Shown here: positions 1 through 9,418 of the stretch, in pieces | Position numbering within the stretch: position 1 is the first letter of the stretch | How the letters are laid out: every line of letters begins with the position of its first letter | Notes under the pieces: generated by a model | What the model was told of the DNA's origin: nothing | What the model saw: the letters and a program-made list of their open reading frames with translations, nothing else | Databases searched by the model: none | Made by a program: the position numbers and the translations under genes | Assembly (NCBI RefSeq): GCF_023015905.1 | Contig: NZ_JALKBD010000004.1 | Span: 226,595-290,594, forward strand | Origin: Arenibacter sp. F20364 | GTDB lineage: Bacteria; Bacteroidota; Bacteroidia; Flavobacteriales; Flavobacteriaceae | Length of the DNA: 64,000 bases | Reading direction: 5' to 3'

Positions 1-1002
1 ATAGAAATAAAAGGAGCTAGGGAAAATAACCTCAAAAATATAGATGTTACCTTTCCCCTTAACATCTTAACGGTAATTACCGGGGTATCGGGCAGTGGAA
101 AAAGTACTTTGGTGAAAAAACTGTTGTACCCCATAATTCTAAAGGAACTGGGAGGATACGGAGAAAAAGCCGGACAATATAGCTCCATGGAGGGGAAATT
201 TCAATCCTTAAAACACGTAGAGTACGTTGACCAAAACCCCATTGGTCGATCTTCCAGATCCAACCCTGTTACCTACATTAAGGCTTATGACGATATCCGT
301 AATCTTTTTGCCAACCAGAAATTAAGCAAGCTAAGAGGCTATCAGGCCAAACATTTTTCTTTCAATGTTGATGGTGGTCGGTGCGAAAAATGCAAAGGAG
401 AAGGAGAGATTACCGTGGAAATGCAATTTATGGCCGATGTACATTTGGAATGTGAAACCTGTCATGGAAAAAGGTTTAAAAAAGAAGTGTTGGAAGTTAA
501 ATTTGAAGATGCCAATATAGATCATATCCTTAATATGACCATTGACGATGCCGTGGCTTTCTTTGACAAGAACAATCAATCCAAAATTGTAACCAAACTG
601 AAGCCACTTCAAGATGTTGGACTTGGATATGTAACCTTGGGACAATCTTCCTCTACCCTTTCCGGGGGTGAGGCACAGCGCATTAAACTGGCTTCATTTT
701 TAGTAAAGGGCAACACCAAGGACAAGGCCCTGTTTATTTTTGACGAACCTACTACGGGTCTCCATTTCCACGATATTAAAAAATTGCTTAAATCATTTGA
801 TGCATTAATAACCAAAGGACATTCCATCATTGTAATAGAGCATAACATAGACTTGATCAAATGTGCCGATTACATCATAGACCTTGGACCTGACGGAGGC
901 AATAAGGGAGGACAATTATTAGTGCAGGGAACCCCAGAAATGGTGGTAAAGAACAAAACTTCCTATACGGCCAAGTATTTAAAGGAGAAATTGTCCCATT
1001 AG
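1..1002 (+). CDS. uvrA: UvrA, excinuclease ABC subunit A (C-terminal part, 5' end outside window)
   Basis: The reading frame is open from base 1, so only the last 333 residues are present; a full UvrA is about 940. UvrA is the damage-sensing ATPase of nucleotide excision repair and loads UvrB. Visible here is the second ABC module: Walker A GVSGSGKST at residues 28-36, the zinc module with Cys128, Cys131, Cys151 and Cys154, the signature LSGGEAQR, and Walker B LFIFDEPTTGLH. The motif VDQNPIGRSSRSNP is also UvrA-typical. An ATG at 109 begins after Walker A and is not the start. A divergent UvrA paralogue cannot be excluded without the N-terminus. Confidence 0.93.
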   Translation: MEIKGARENNLKNIDVTFPLNILTVITGVSGSGKSTLVKKLLYPIILKELGGYGEKAGQYSSMEGKFQSLKHVEYVDQNPIGRSSRSNPVTYIKAYDDIRNLFANQKLSKLRGYQAKHFSFNVDGGRCEKCKGEGEITVEMQFMADVHLECETCHGKRFKKEVLEVKFEDANIDHILNMTIDDAVAFFDKNNQSKIVTKLKPLQDVGLGYVTLGQSSSTLSGGEAQRIKLASFLVKGNTKDKALFIFDEPTTGLHFHDIKKLLKSFDALITKGHSIIVIEHNIDLIKCADYIIDLGPDGGNKGGQLLVQGTPEMVVKNKTSYTAKYLKEKLSH

Positions 1003-1355
1003 CCTAGCAAGCAAAACAGATAGGATATGAATTAGTTGTCCAGTATTGTTTTTAGTTATTATACTTAACATTAACTGCTGCCTTACAGTTTTCATATCCC
1101 CCGTCTGATTACTGAAGACTGCTTACTGATTACTGAAGACTGCCTAATTCACTGTTCACTGCTTACTGAAAACTGATAACTGAAGACTACCTATTGGCTC
1201 TCACCTTTTAAAATTTCTCTGATCACAATTCAATAAGTAAAAATAATAAACAGTTGATAATCAATAGTTTAAAATCAATTTTAAATTTTTGGCATGCTGT
1301 TTGGTATATAGATATTGAATGTAAATAGTTGCATTCTAAATTAAAACCTTATATC
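1003..1355. other. Intergenic gap with ACTG repeat array
   Basis: This 353-base gap holds the ACTG array at 1105-1188, followed by AT-rich sequence that should carry the promoter of the next gene. I found no exact TAnnTTTG box and no credible small gene. Confidence 0.6.
1105..1188. repeat. ACTG 7-nt periodic repeat array, copy 1
   Basis: CTG recurs almost every 7 bases, with units such as CTGATTA, CTGAAGA, CTGCTTA and CTGTTCA. About eleven degenerate units are present with one phase break near 1143-1150. It lies about 100 bases after the uvrA stop. Related arrays are at 51081, 51355, 58194 and 62747. Confidence 0.8.
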
Positions 1356-2657
1356 ATGAGAAATTTAATACTCCTTTTTACAGCGCTTATATTAGGTACC
1401 TCAGGTATCAAGGCAGCTTCAACGGAAGATAAGGTTGCCACAAGCAATACTTATAGAAATAATAACTCATTTATTTTTGTTGAAAGTGGCATCACATTTT
1501 CAGTTTACCCAGATGGGGAGTTCGATTTCTATATTGACAATAGAGGTGGTGTGAATGCCAATGTAAATTTTGGACACACCAATATCACATTTAATTCTGG
1601 CTACGATTACAACCCATACGTACAGTATGACGACTACGGTGCGGTTATCCAAGTAGAGAACGTTCCCGTGTACTATGACTACTATGGAAGAGTAACGCAA
1701 ATTGGGGATGTGGATATCAACTATAACAGTGGTAGGGTTTCAAGAGTTGGTGGTCTTTATGTGTATTATAACAACCGTGGACTTTACAGCCATCATAGGG
1801 GATTTATAAATATATACAACAGGCATTATGTTTACAGCCCTTTCCATAGCTATTTCGTAAGACCGGCTTTTGGCTTTGGTTTGGTATTCAATAGTCCTTA
1901 CAGACGGTATTATCAACCAATAAGATACACCTATTACAAGCCATATCACTACAACAAGCGTAGGGCTTATGCCAAGATTGGCCACCAATATAAGTATAAC
2001 AGGGCAGCTCATTACAAGAGAAGCTCCCATTACAGAAATGACAAAAGGGTGGCCGTAAGGGACCATAGGTATAGAAGTAACAGTAACATAAGATCAAACA
2101 GATCTGTAGCCAGTAGAAAAGATGGCTTAAGAAAAAGTAATAATGTATCCAGAAGTACAACATCCAGAAATAACACTATTTCTAGATCCACAACCCAGCG
2201 TAGTAACAGTAATGGGAATAGTACCATAAGGAGAAGCACCACGGTGAGAAGCAATTCCCCAAGTGCTAGAAATAACAAATCCATTTCCCGAAGTTCTTCA
2301 ATTCGCACCAACGACAAGGGCAATGCCCAGAGAACTGTAAGAAGAACAACCACTACAAGGAGTAGTAATGGAACCGGGAGTTCTGTAACCAGAAGCAAAT
2401 CGGTAGTGAGGAGACCTTCCGGAAATACTAGAACAACGGTAAAAAGGGAAGTGAGCAAAAGCCCTAGAAATACTTCGGTCAGAAGAAGTTCTTCAAGTAG
2501 AAGTAATAGTGGTTCAACTGTAAGGAATACGTCCGTAAAACGACCAAATATACGGTCTACAAGTCCAGCAAAGAGGTCGGTGGCAAAGTCATCCTCCAAG
2601 AGTGCAAGACAAGTCTCAACTGCTTCCTCCAGAGGAAGAAGTTCTAGAAGAAATTAA
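1356..2657 (+). CDS. Exported protein with Tyr/Gly repeats and an Arg/Ser-rich basic tail
   Basis: I cannot assign a function. The ATG at 1356 gives 433 residues with a clear signal peptide (MRNLILLFTALILGTSGIKA); the frame also extends to a TTG at 1329, which would spoil that signal. Residues of about 40-170 contain Tyr/Gly-rich repeats of the form YY-x3-G-x-V-x2-[IV]-G-x-[VL], as in YYDYYGRVTQIGDVDINY. A Tyr/His-rich stretch follows. The last 200 or so residues are dominated by Ser, Arg, Thr and Asn (RSTT, RRSS, SRSNS), so the tail is strongly basic and probably disordered. It is monocistronic, with a terminator at 2688. A periplasmic or surface protein binding polyanions would fit, but that is inference. 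Confidence 0.75.
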   Translation: MRNLILLFTALILGTSGIKAASTEDKVATSNTYRNNNSFIFVESGITFSVYPDGEFDFYIDNRGGVNANVNFGHTNITFNSGYDYNPYVQYDDYGAVIQVENVPVYYDYYGRVTQIGDVDINYNSGRVSRVGGLYVYYNNRGLYSHHRGFINIYNRHYVYSPFHSYFVRPAFGFGLVFNSPYRRYYQPIRYTYYKPYHYNKRRAYAKIGHQYKYNRAAHYKRSSHYRNDKRVAVRDHRYRSNSNIRSNRSVASRKDGLRKSNNVSRSTTSRNNTISRSTTQRSNSNGNSTIRRSTTVRSNSPSARNNKSISRSSSIRTNDKGNAQRTVRRTTTTRSSNGTGSSVTRSKSVVRRPSGNTRTTVKREVSKSPRNTSVRRSSSSRSNSGSTVRNTSVKRPNIRSTSPAKRSVAKSSSKSARQVSTASSRGRSSRRN

Positions 2658-2687
2658 AAATAGTTTTTAGGTTGGTTAGTTGTTTAG

Positions 2688-2718
2688 CCCCGTAGCGAAT
2701 TCGTTCCTGCGGGGTTTT
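2688..2718 (+). terminator. Rho-independent terminator
   Basis: Stem CCCCGTAG (2688-2695) pairs with CTGCGGGG (2707-2714) with one G-T wobble, followed by a T run. It sits between the exported-protein gene and the convergent flippase gene. Confidence 0.75.
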
Positions 2719-2726
2719 ATTTTGTC

Positions 2727-4196
2727 TTATTTTTTACTTCCAAACTTTCCTAAATAAAATGAGATTGCTCCATATACATCTTCGGATATTCTAAAGCGGT
2801 ATAAGACAAAAATATAACAGAATAGGACCAAAACACTCTTTAGGGCTATATTCACCAGCGGATGGAAAGGAAAGGATATATAGTAAAAAACGCCCGATAG
2901 CATTAAAAGAAGAAAGACAACTTTAAGAGTCTCCTTGGTAATGGGCTGAATACCAAATTTTAGCTTCACAAAACCCAATTTTATAGTATTATAAATAAAA
3001 AAAGCCATAAAACTAGCAATGGCCGCGCCATCCAAGCCGTATTTTGGAATTAGCCAAAGGTTCAATAAAATGGTTAGAAAGGCCAATGCAACCCCCATAA
3101 GAAGCAGTGCCCGATAATAGTCGGAATTGTACATTATGGCATTGTTGTTCCCCAATAGCGCATCATAGACCCTGGCCACTCCTATGATAAAAACGATTAC
3201 ATATCCACCGCGATATGAATCGGGCAGTAAATTGTACAAATCGTTCAGGTTTAAAATAATTAAAATAAATATGAGTCCGGAAACTATAAACAAAGTCAGT
3301 GAACTTTTTTGATATAGTGTTTTAAGGGCTTTGATATCCTTTTTATACAATATTTCCGCAGTTAAAGGATAGGTAATATTGTGCATGGACCGGGACGGAA
3401 CCGCAATAACGGTTGCTATGTACCCAGCAACACTGTAATAGGCCACATTTTTAATTTCTATGAACTGATTTATCATTACTTTATCTACCTCCAACAGAAC
3501 GATAGCTGCAGATCCGCCCAATATAATAAGAGTACTATAACTTATAATTTCACGGGTGTTGGAAGGAAGATTGAAATCTAACTTTAGGTTGAGCAATCTT
3601 AAGGCATAGACCTGCATGATAAGGGTCCTAAGAATATACATCCCTACCAGGGCATTGAGAAAGGTCAATACCGAAATTATTTCAAAATAAATCAGCAAAA
3701 GCAGCAGGGTAACCACTATTCTGCTGAATACTTCCTTCATGAAGTTCCCGAAAACCGACTTCATTTGAACCTTGGCCCAGGCGTAAAACACCTCAAAATA
3801 AGCCATTGCCACACCTATAATAAAAATATGCCACACATATCCTTTCACAATTGGGTTCTCCTTGGACAAAAAATCACCAATTGTTTCATTGGCCAGATAG
3901 GAAATGGCTCCAATAGGCACAATAAGCACCAGAGGAAGTAACACCATTAAGGTCAAAAACCCATCCTTAGCACTAAGCCCTTGGAAACCAGAATAATATT
4001 TGACCATGGCATTGGGAATCCCAAATGCCAATAGAGGCATTAAAACCGATGATGCCGATAATATTACATTAACCAATCCAAAATATTCGTCAGTCAAAAA
4101 CCTTGTGTACAGAAATAGCAGGTTCAATGCTCCTATGGCAAAGCCACCATAGGTAATCAAAGTATTGTTTAAAGATTGTTTTAAGACTATTCCCAT
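2727..4196 (-). CDS. Polysaccharide flippase (Wzx/MATE-like, oligosaccharide transporter family)
   Basis: This 489-residue protein is hydrophobic throughout, with about 12-14 predicted membrane segments. Its N-terminus (QSLNNTLITYGGFAIGALNLLFLY) is typical of the polysaccharide-biosynthesis flippases that move lipid-linked oligosaccharides across the inner membrane. It overlaps the end of the upstream glycosyltransferase gene by 10 bases and is the last gene of the minus-strand DUF4834-YfhO-glycosyltransferase operon. That context supports a role in surface-glycan assembly. The substrate cannot be told from sequence. Confidence 0.85.
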   Translation of the reverse strand: MGIVLKQSLNNTLITYGGFAIGALNLLFLYTRFLTDEYFGLVNVILSASSVLMPLLAFGIPNAMVKYYSGFQGLSAKDGFLTLMVLLPLVLIVPIGAISYLANETIGDFLSKENPIVKGYVWHIFIIGVAMAYFEVFYAWAKVQMKSVFGNFMKEVFSRIVVTLLLLLIYFEIISVLTFLNALVGMYILRTLIMQVYALRLLNLKLDFNLPSNTREIISYSTLIILGGSAAIVLLEVDKVMINQFIEIKNVAYYSVAGYIATVIAVPSRSMHNITYPLTAEILYKKDIKALKTLYQKSSLTLFIVSGLIFILIILNLNDLYNLLPDSYRGGYVIVFIIGVARVYDALLGNNNAIMYNSDYYRALLLMGVALAFLTILLNLWLIPKYGLDGAAIASFMAFFIYNTIKLGFVKLKFGIQPITKETLKVVFLLLMLSGVFYYISFPFHPLVNIALKSVLVLFCYIFVLYRFRISEDVYGAISFYLGKFGSKK

Positions 4197-5467
4197 GCTA
4201 AATACTTGGACAACTTTCCAGTTAATTCCCTTCGATGATACTGCTCAACCTCCGCAAAAGGCAATGCCAATTGTTTCTTTTTATAATCTTGAAACCATTC
4301 CAACAAAGTACTTTTCATTTCGTTGTACTGTTGGTAATCAAAGGTCTTGCCTGTATTGGACCCGGCGATAATTTCGCCTACATCCCAATTGCTAGGGCCA
4401 ACACCCAAGATAGGCCTTTTTGCGGCCATATATTCAAATACCTTTCCTGGGATAATGCCTTGAGTCTCTTCAGAATCTATCTCTATCAACAATAATACTT
4501 GGGACTTCCTTTGATATTGGACAGCTTTATCATGCGAAAAATAGCCGAGTAATTTGGTGTAAGGTTGAAGACCATAAAAATAGATACTTTCCAAAACATC
4601 AGAACTAATAACACCTGCCAATTGCAATTTGAAACTCTTTTTAAAATCAGGGACTTCGTAAATTAATTCCGATAGTGCCTTCCAAAGGTTCAAAGGGTTT
4701 CTACCGGTAAGCAAGGATCCAATATGGGAAATGGTGAAATCATTATCCAAGGTCACGGGATTACCCTCAATGGTGTCATACCCATTGGTAATAACGGTAA
4801 TAGGCTTTTGGGTTATTTTGGAAAACTCCCGTTGTGTAGAATCACTGGTCACTATTATTTTATCGGCTTCATTCAGTACCAAGTGCTCCAGCTGTTTGTG
4901 CTTTGCTTGGGAAGAAACGCTAAGTTTCAATTTTTTGTGATAGCCAATAGAAGTCCATGGATCCCTAAAGTCGGTAATCCATCTAACTTTGTTGCGCTTT
5001 TTTAATTCAAGACCTATAAGATGTAGACTATGTGGTGGACCGGTGGTTATAACAGTTCCTATCTTTTCCTTCTCGATGACATCCCCCAAAAATTTGACCG
5101 AGGGTTTTATCCAAAACTTTCTTGCATCGGGAATAAACAGATTACCACGTATCCATAACAACAATTTTTCCAAGCTGGATTGATTTTTGGAATTGATGAT
5201 ACCTGCACTGATCTGCTTGGTCTTCTTCTTCGAAAAAAATCGAGCAAAGCCATAGGGCTCAAAAATTGGCTTCTTATACACCTTTATTCCCTCAGGTATC
5301 CCATCCAATAATGATTCGTCTATAATGGGATAATTAGGGTTTTCCGGAATATAGACTATAGGTTCTATTTCAAAATCCCTAAGGTACTTCACAAATTTCA
5401 ACCATCGCTGTACTCCCGGTCCACCTGCCGGAGGCCAATAATACGTGATGATGAGTACCTTCTGCAT
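4187..5467 (-). CDS. Glycosyltransferase, GT4-like (GT-B fold)
   Basis: 426 residues from the ATG at 5467, whose A is shared with the upstream YfhO stop (TAATG), indicating translational coupling. The frame could extend to a TTG at 5497, but the family N-terminus is at MQKVLIITYYWPPAGGPGVQR. That motif (YYxPPxxGxGVQR) and the C-terminal EYMAAKRPILGVGP segment fit family 4 retaining glycosyltransferases, which use nucleotide-sugar donors. The acceptor is probably a cell-envelope glycan, given the flippase downstream. Confidence 0.88.
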   Translation of the reverse strand: MQKVLIITYYWPPAGGPGVQRWLKFVKYLRDFEIEPIVYIPENPNYPIIDESLLDGIPEGIKVYKKPIFEPYGFARFFSKKKTKQISAGIINSKNQSSLEKLLLWIRGNLFIPDARKFWIKPSVKFLGDVIEKEKIGTVITTGPPHSLHLIGLELKKRNKVRWITDFRDPWTSIGYHKKLKLSVSSQAKHKQLEHLVLNEADKIIVTSDSTQREFSKITQKPITVITNGYDTIEGNPVTLDNDFTISHIGSLLTGRNPLNLWKALSELIYEVPDFKKSFKLQLAGVISSDVLESIYFYGLQPYTKLLGYFSHDKAVQYQRKSQVLLLIEIDSEETQGIIPGKVFEYMAAKRPILGVGPSNWDVGEIIAGSNTGKTFDYQQYNEMKSTLLEWFQDYKKKQLALPFAEVEQYHRRELTGKLSKYLAWE

Positions 5468-7902
5468 TAAGCCGTTGGTTTTTTCCGAGATATCCAAAAG
5501 GCATGGCCAATTCCAAAAAATAGTACCAGTACCAAGAGTATGGAACTAGCCATGGTTATATTGCCTCCGGTTTTAATGAGGCTAGGCTCAAACTTAAACT
5601 CGATCTTATGCTTGCCTGCCGGTATCTCCAAGGCTCTTAAAACGTAATTCACTTCAAAATGTTCCTGTAAACTACCGTCAATATAGGCATTCCAACCATG
5701 TGGATAGTACATCTCTGAAAATACGGCAATCCCTGGATGGCCATTATTGGAACTATACGTTAAATGATTGGGCTCATATTGGGTAAGCCTTATACTCGCC
5801 GTAGAGTCGGTTTTATAGTTGAGCTCATTCAAATTGGCAAACTTCGATTTATTAAAAACCGCCCTGTGCTTCACATCCAATGTATTCAATGCCATTATTT
5901 CGTCATCGGCATTATATACCGGTACCAATTCGTTAATAAACCATGCATTGCCATTGGCATCGGGATTTATTGCGGGATACGTCCTGCCCTCTTCATCTTG
6001 CTGCATCACATATTTAACATTGAGCATACTTAGCACCCTAACATTGTTTTTGGAAATATGGAAGTCGAACAAATTCTGCATTCCAGCCGGTTTAGCGGCG
6101 TGATACCCCCAGATGGACTGGTGAAAGTAAGCTGTGCGGCCTCCCCCTCCGATCTCTGAAGGGTCGTACACCCTAAAAACGGTCGTATCTTGGGCTATCT
6201 GTCGATCCGCATCTGTCTCCTGAAAGGGTTCCAGCATTCTTCGTTTGGCTACAAAATCGTCCTCATTTACGTAACGCTTCGCAACGCCGACCAAATCGAA
6301 CACTACCAGCACACCCAAGAGAATAATTACCAAATTTTGTTTTAATATGTCCTTTAAAAAGAACCATATTACCAATACTGCCAGGGCAACGTAGATCAGC
6401 GACCTAAATATGTCCGAATTATAAACGGCCTTGCGATCGGCTATAATAAGGGATACGATGTCATCGCCATAATACTGCCTATAAGTTTCATCGCTCTGCC
6501 CTGCAAAGCTGAACATTCCCTTTACCAGGAAAAGAACTACGCCAAGGCCTAAGGCAATGAAAAAAGTTAATTTTAGATCCTTTAGTTTCTTAGAGGCATC
6601 CACTTTATTATCAAAGAGTTGTACCAAGGCCAAGACGGCCATTACAGGAACGCAGAGTTCAAGAATGACCTGAATGGATGAAACGGCCCTAAATTTATTG
6701 TACAACGGAAAATAATCGATCATTACATCCGTGAGGAGTCCAAAATTTTTGCCCCATGAAAGAAGGAGTGCCATTATAGCACCTCCCAAAAGCCACCATT
6801 TTGCTTTTCCCCTTACCAAAAATAGGCCCAGAATAAAGAGAAAGAATATTACGGCCCCTATATAAGCCGGAGCGGCAACAATAGGCTGATCTCCCCAATA
6901 CAGTGGCAAGGCACTGGTGAAATCCAATGCTTTGGTCCTGGATATGCCATTTTCGGTCAAAAAGGCATAGGTTTTGGAATCGGCGCCCAAATCTTCGCCA
7001 CCAGAACCACCGAAAAGCCTGGGCACAAACAAATTCAAGGATTCTACAATGCCGTAGCTATATTGGGTAATATATTCCCTATCCAGACCGGAACCGCTTT
7101 CTTTGGGCTCTCCATTCGCATTTATAGTAAGATCGGATGCACCTCTCGTACTCCAATCGGCATACTCCTTGGTAGCCATTAAGCTAGTAGCATTTGCTGC
7201 TATTCCTATCAAAACCGCCAAAACTAGGATTCCGACCGAAATACCAAAATGTTTCAATTTTTTCTTCTTTATGGCATCCACTAAATATACAACCCCAAGT
7301 ATAAGAACCAATAACATAAAATAGTAGGTCATTTGATAGTGGTTGGCGCCCACTTCCAAAGCCATGGCAATGGCGGTTAACAGGAACCCCCAGAGGTATT
7401 TCTTCCTAAATACCAAAATAATTCCCCCCAACAGCATGGGCATATAGCCAATGGCATGTGCCTTTGCATTGTGTCCTACCCCTAATATAATGATCATATA
7501 GGTAGAGAAACCAAAGGCCAGAGCTCCCAATACTGCCAACTTATAATCCACCTTGAGACAAGATAGCAAAATATAAAACCCGATAAGATATATAAAAAGG
7601 TAATCTGCAGGCCTAGGTAAAAACCGGATAATCCTATCCAATTTTTTTACATAATCATGCGGATAATAGGCTCCCAATTGATATGTAGGCATTCCGCCGA
7701 AGGCTCCATTGGTCCAATACGGCTCCTCCCCAGTTTTCTTTCGAAAATCATTCTGTTCCTTGGCCATGCCCGTAAATTGGACGATATCGGATTGTTCTAT
7801 CACTTTCCCTTGTAGAACGGGATGGAAATAGGCCAGAGCGACAATTATAAAAAATACGGTTACAAAAAAATGGATAAAAAAGGCTCTTAGACCGTTTCTC
7901 AT
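5467..7902 (-). CDS. YfhO family multi-spanning membrane protein
   Basis: 811 residues: a short N-terminal cytoplasmic stretch, about a dozen membrane helices, then an extracytoplasmic domain (about residues 560-770) and a last helix before the basic end FWISRKKPTA. This is the architecture of YfhO proteins, which resemble GT-C fold glycosyltransferases; Gram-positive members glycosylate lipoteichoic acid. Here it heads the glycosyltransferase and flippase genes and is preceded 19 bases upstream by DUF4834. A role in envelope glycosylation is inferred from family and context. Confidence 0.88.
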   Translation of the reverse strand: MRNGLRAFFIHFFVTVFFIIVALAYFHPVLQGKVIEQSDIVQFTGMAKEQNDFRKKTGEEPYWTNGAFGGMPTYQLGAYYPHDYVKKLDRIIRFLPRPADYLFIYLIGFYILLSCLKVDYKLAVLGALAFGFSTYMIIILGVGHNAKAHAIGYMPMLLGGIILVFRKKYLWGFLLTAIAMALEVGANHYQMTYYFMLLVLILGVVYLVDAIKKKKLKHFGISVGILVLAVLIGIAANATSLMATKEYADWSTRGASDLTINANGEPKESGSGLDREYITQYSYGIVESLNLFVPRLFGGSGGEDLGADSKTYAFLTENGISRTKALDFTSALPLYWGDQPIVAAPAYIGAVIFFLFILGLFLVRGKAKWWLLGGAIMALLLSWGKNFGLLTDVMIDYFPLYNKFRAVSSIQVILELCVPVMAVLALVQLFDNKVDASKKLKDLKLTFFIALGLGVVLFLVKGMFSFAGQSDETYRQYYGDDIVSLIIADRKAVYNSDIFRSLIYVALAVLVIWFFLKDILKQNLVIILLGVLVVFDLVGVAKRYVNEDDFVAKRRMLEPFQETDADRQIAQDTTVFRVYDPSEIGGGGRTAYFHQSIWGYHAAKPAGMQNLFDFHISKNNVRVLSMLNVKYVMQQDEEGRTYPAINPDANGNAWFINELVPVYNADDEIMALNTLDVKHRAVFNKSKFANLNELNYKTDSTASIRLTQYEPNHLTYSSNNGHPGIAVFSEMYYPHGWNAYIDGSLQEHFEVNYVLRALEIPAGKHKIEFKFEPSLIKTGGNITMASSILLVLVLFFGIGHAFWISRKKPTA

Positions 7903-7921
7903 GTTTGGTTATGGTAAATGG

Positions 7922-8185
7922 TTATTCAATTTCCTCAAAATCTATGTATTCTCCAACATTTTTTGAGCTGTTCTTTTTCTTGGTCGTTTTCTTATCAATT
8001 ATAACTTCACCTATTTGCCCTTCATCCTGGGCTTGCTGATCGGCAAAGCCCTCAAACCTTTCCTTAAAATGTTCCTCTGTCTTCTTTGCCGCGTACCTGA
8101 ACAATTTAGGAGCAAACCATTTCGCCAGAATTTTAAGCAAATAGTATACTAAGAGTACAATTAGTATCGTTTTTAAAAAACCCAT
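7922..8185 (-). CDS. DUF4834 family small membrane protein
   Basis: 87 residues with one N-terminal membrane helix (MGFLKTILIVLLVYYLLKILAKW), then a basic and acidic cytoplasmic region ending EYIDFEEIE. The pattern fits DUF4834, a family of unknown function common in Flavobacteriia. It is the first gene of the minus-strand operon, with a -7 box at 8208-8215 just upstream. Confidence 0.8.
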   Translation of the reverse strand: MGFLKTILIVLLVYYLLKILAKWFAPKLFRYAAKKTEEHFKERFEGFADQQAQDEGQIGEVIIDKKTTKKKNSSKNVGEYIDFEEIE

Positions 8186-8207
8186 AATAAGTTGACAAAT
8201 TTTATAT

Positions 8208-8215
8208 CAAAAGTA
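8208..8215 (-). promoter_or_regulatory. -7 promoter box of the DUF4834-YfhO operon
   Basis: On the minus strand this reads TACTTTTG, an exact match to Bacteroidota TAnnTTTG, ending about 23 bases before the DUF4834 start. No well-spaced -33 TTG was found. Confidence 0.55.
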
Positions 8216-8273
8216 CAATTCTAACGTTGTATTAATAGTGCAAAAGTCTTAAAATAATAATAAAATAGTACCT

Positions 8274-9350
8274 ATGGAGTATAATGTTTCACCGAAACGC
8301 CTTTTGAAAATACTAATATTTGGAATTTTCAGCATTCCAATGGTCGCATTTTCACAATACACCGATGTCATCAACTCCAACCGCCCTGGACTATCCGTAA
8401 GTGCGTATGCTATTGGCACCAACGTTTTACAGGCCGAATTTGGCGTTGCTTATGAACAACAGGATCACTCAAAGCTAGCTACCGAATCCAATATTTTTGG
8501 AGCCGATCTGTCATTGCGATATGGTTTGTTTTTCGAGACTTTGGAATTGAATTATGAAGGTACTTTCGACAATCAAAATAAAATATATACCAACACAGGG
8601 GTAGAAATCAAGAACACTGATTTTTCCAGAAATAGGATAGGCTTAAAATTTTTAATTTACGACCCTTTTAAGAATCCGGAAAACAACAAGCCAAATCTTT
8701 ATAGCTGGAAGGCCAACTATGGTTTTAAGCTAAAAAACCTAATCCCTGCCGTATCGGTCTACGCAGGAGCCAATTTTGTATTGGGTGACAATCCCTTTTA
8801 CCGTGGCGACCCCACGGTTTCCCCGAGGGTAATGGTTGCCACACAAAGCAGGCTCACCCCTAGATTTGTACTTATTTCCAATATTGCCTATGACAGATTG
8901 GGCACTGATTTCCCGGAATGGAACTATACGGTATCCTTATCCCACGCCTTTAGAGACCCCAAATGGAGTGTCTTTGTAGAAAACCAAGGGATAAGAAGTG
9001 ATCGGTATTCGGACGTACTATTACGAGGTGGTGTTGCCCATTTGTTGGGTGAAAATATGCAAGTGGATATGAACTTGGGCGCTAGTTTTAAGAATACACC
9101 GAGTAGAATTTTTGCTACAATGGGATTCTCCTATAGGATAGACATGCACAAGGACAAGGTGAAGGCCATAACGGATCAAAAAGCTGGGGAAAACGGCGGG
9201 CCCATTAATAAGAACGCCATGAAGAAAAAGAAAAAAAAGAAAAATAAAGGTTCCGGTGCTGAGGATATAGATTTAGGGCCTACAAAGAAGCAACTTCGAA
9301 AATTAAAGAAAAAGGAAAAGAACAGGGACGATTCTGAAATTGATTTCTAA
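8274..9350 (+). CDS. Outer-membrane transporter-like protein (MetA-pathway/phenol-degradation type barrel)
   Basis: 358 residues with a signal peptide ending near VAFSQ and alternating beta-strand segments (residues 30-295), including VINSNRPGLSVSAYAIGTNVLQAEFG, typical of the small barrels annotated as MetA-like transporters. The tail from about residue 305 is very Lys-rich (MKKKKKKKNKG, QLRKLKKKEKN). It is transcribed divergently from the YfhO operon. The substrate is unknown; family assignment is from general pattern only. Confidence 0.65.
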   Translation: MEYNVSPKRLLKILIFGIFSIPMVAFSQYTDVINSNRPGLSVSAYAIGTNVLQAEFGVAYEQQDHSKLATESNIFGADLSLRYGLFFETLELNYEGTFDNQNKIYTNTGVEIKNTDFSRNRIGLKFLIYDPFKNPENNKPNLYSWKANYGFKLKNLIPAVSVYAGANFVLGDNPFYRGDPTVSPRVMVATQSRLTPRFVLISNIAYDRLGTDFPEWNYTVSLSHAFRDPKWSVFVENQGIRSDRYSDVLLRGGVAHLLGENMQVDMNLGASFKNTPSRIFATMGFSYRIDMHKDKVKAITDQKAGENGGPINKNAMKKKKKKKNKGSGAEDIDLGPTKKQLRKLKKKEKNRDDSEIDF

Positions 9351-9418
9351 CAAAATAACTCTTGTCCTTTTTCCTATAGATTAATATTGCTAATATTGAC
9401 CCATACAAGAAACATGGT

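Noticed and set aside
2030..2599. 189-residue minus-strand Leu-rich open frame
   Set aside because: It is the antisense shadow of the Arg/Ser-rich tail: AGA/AGT codons read as Leu/Thr codons on the other strand.
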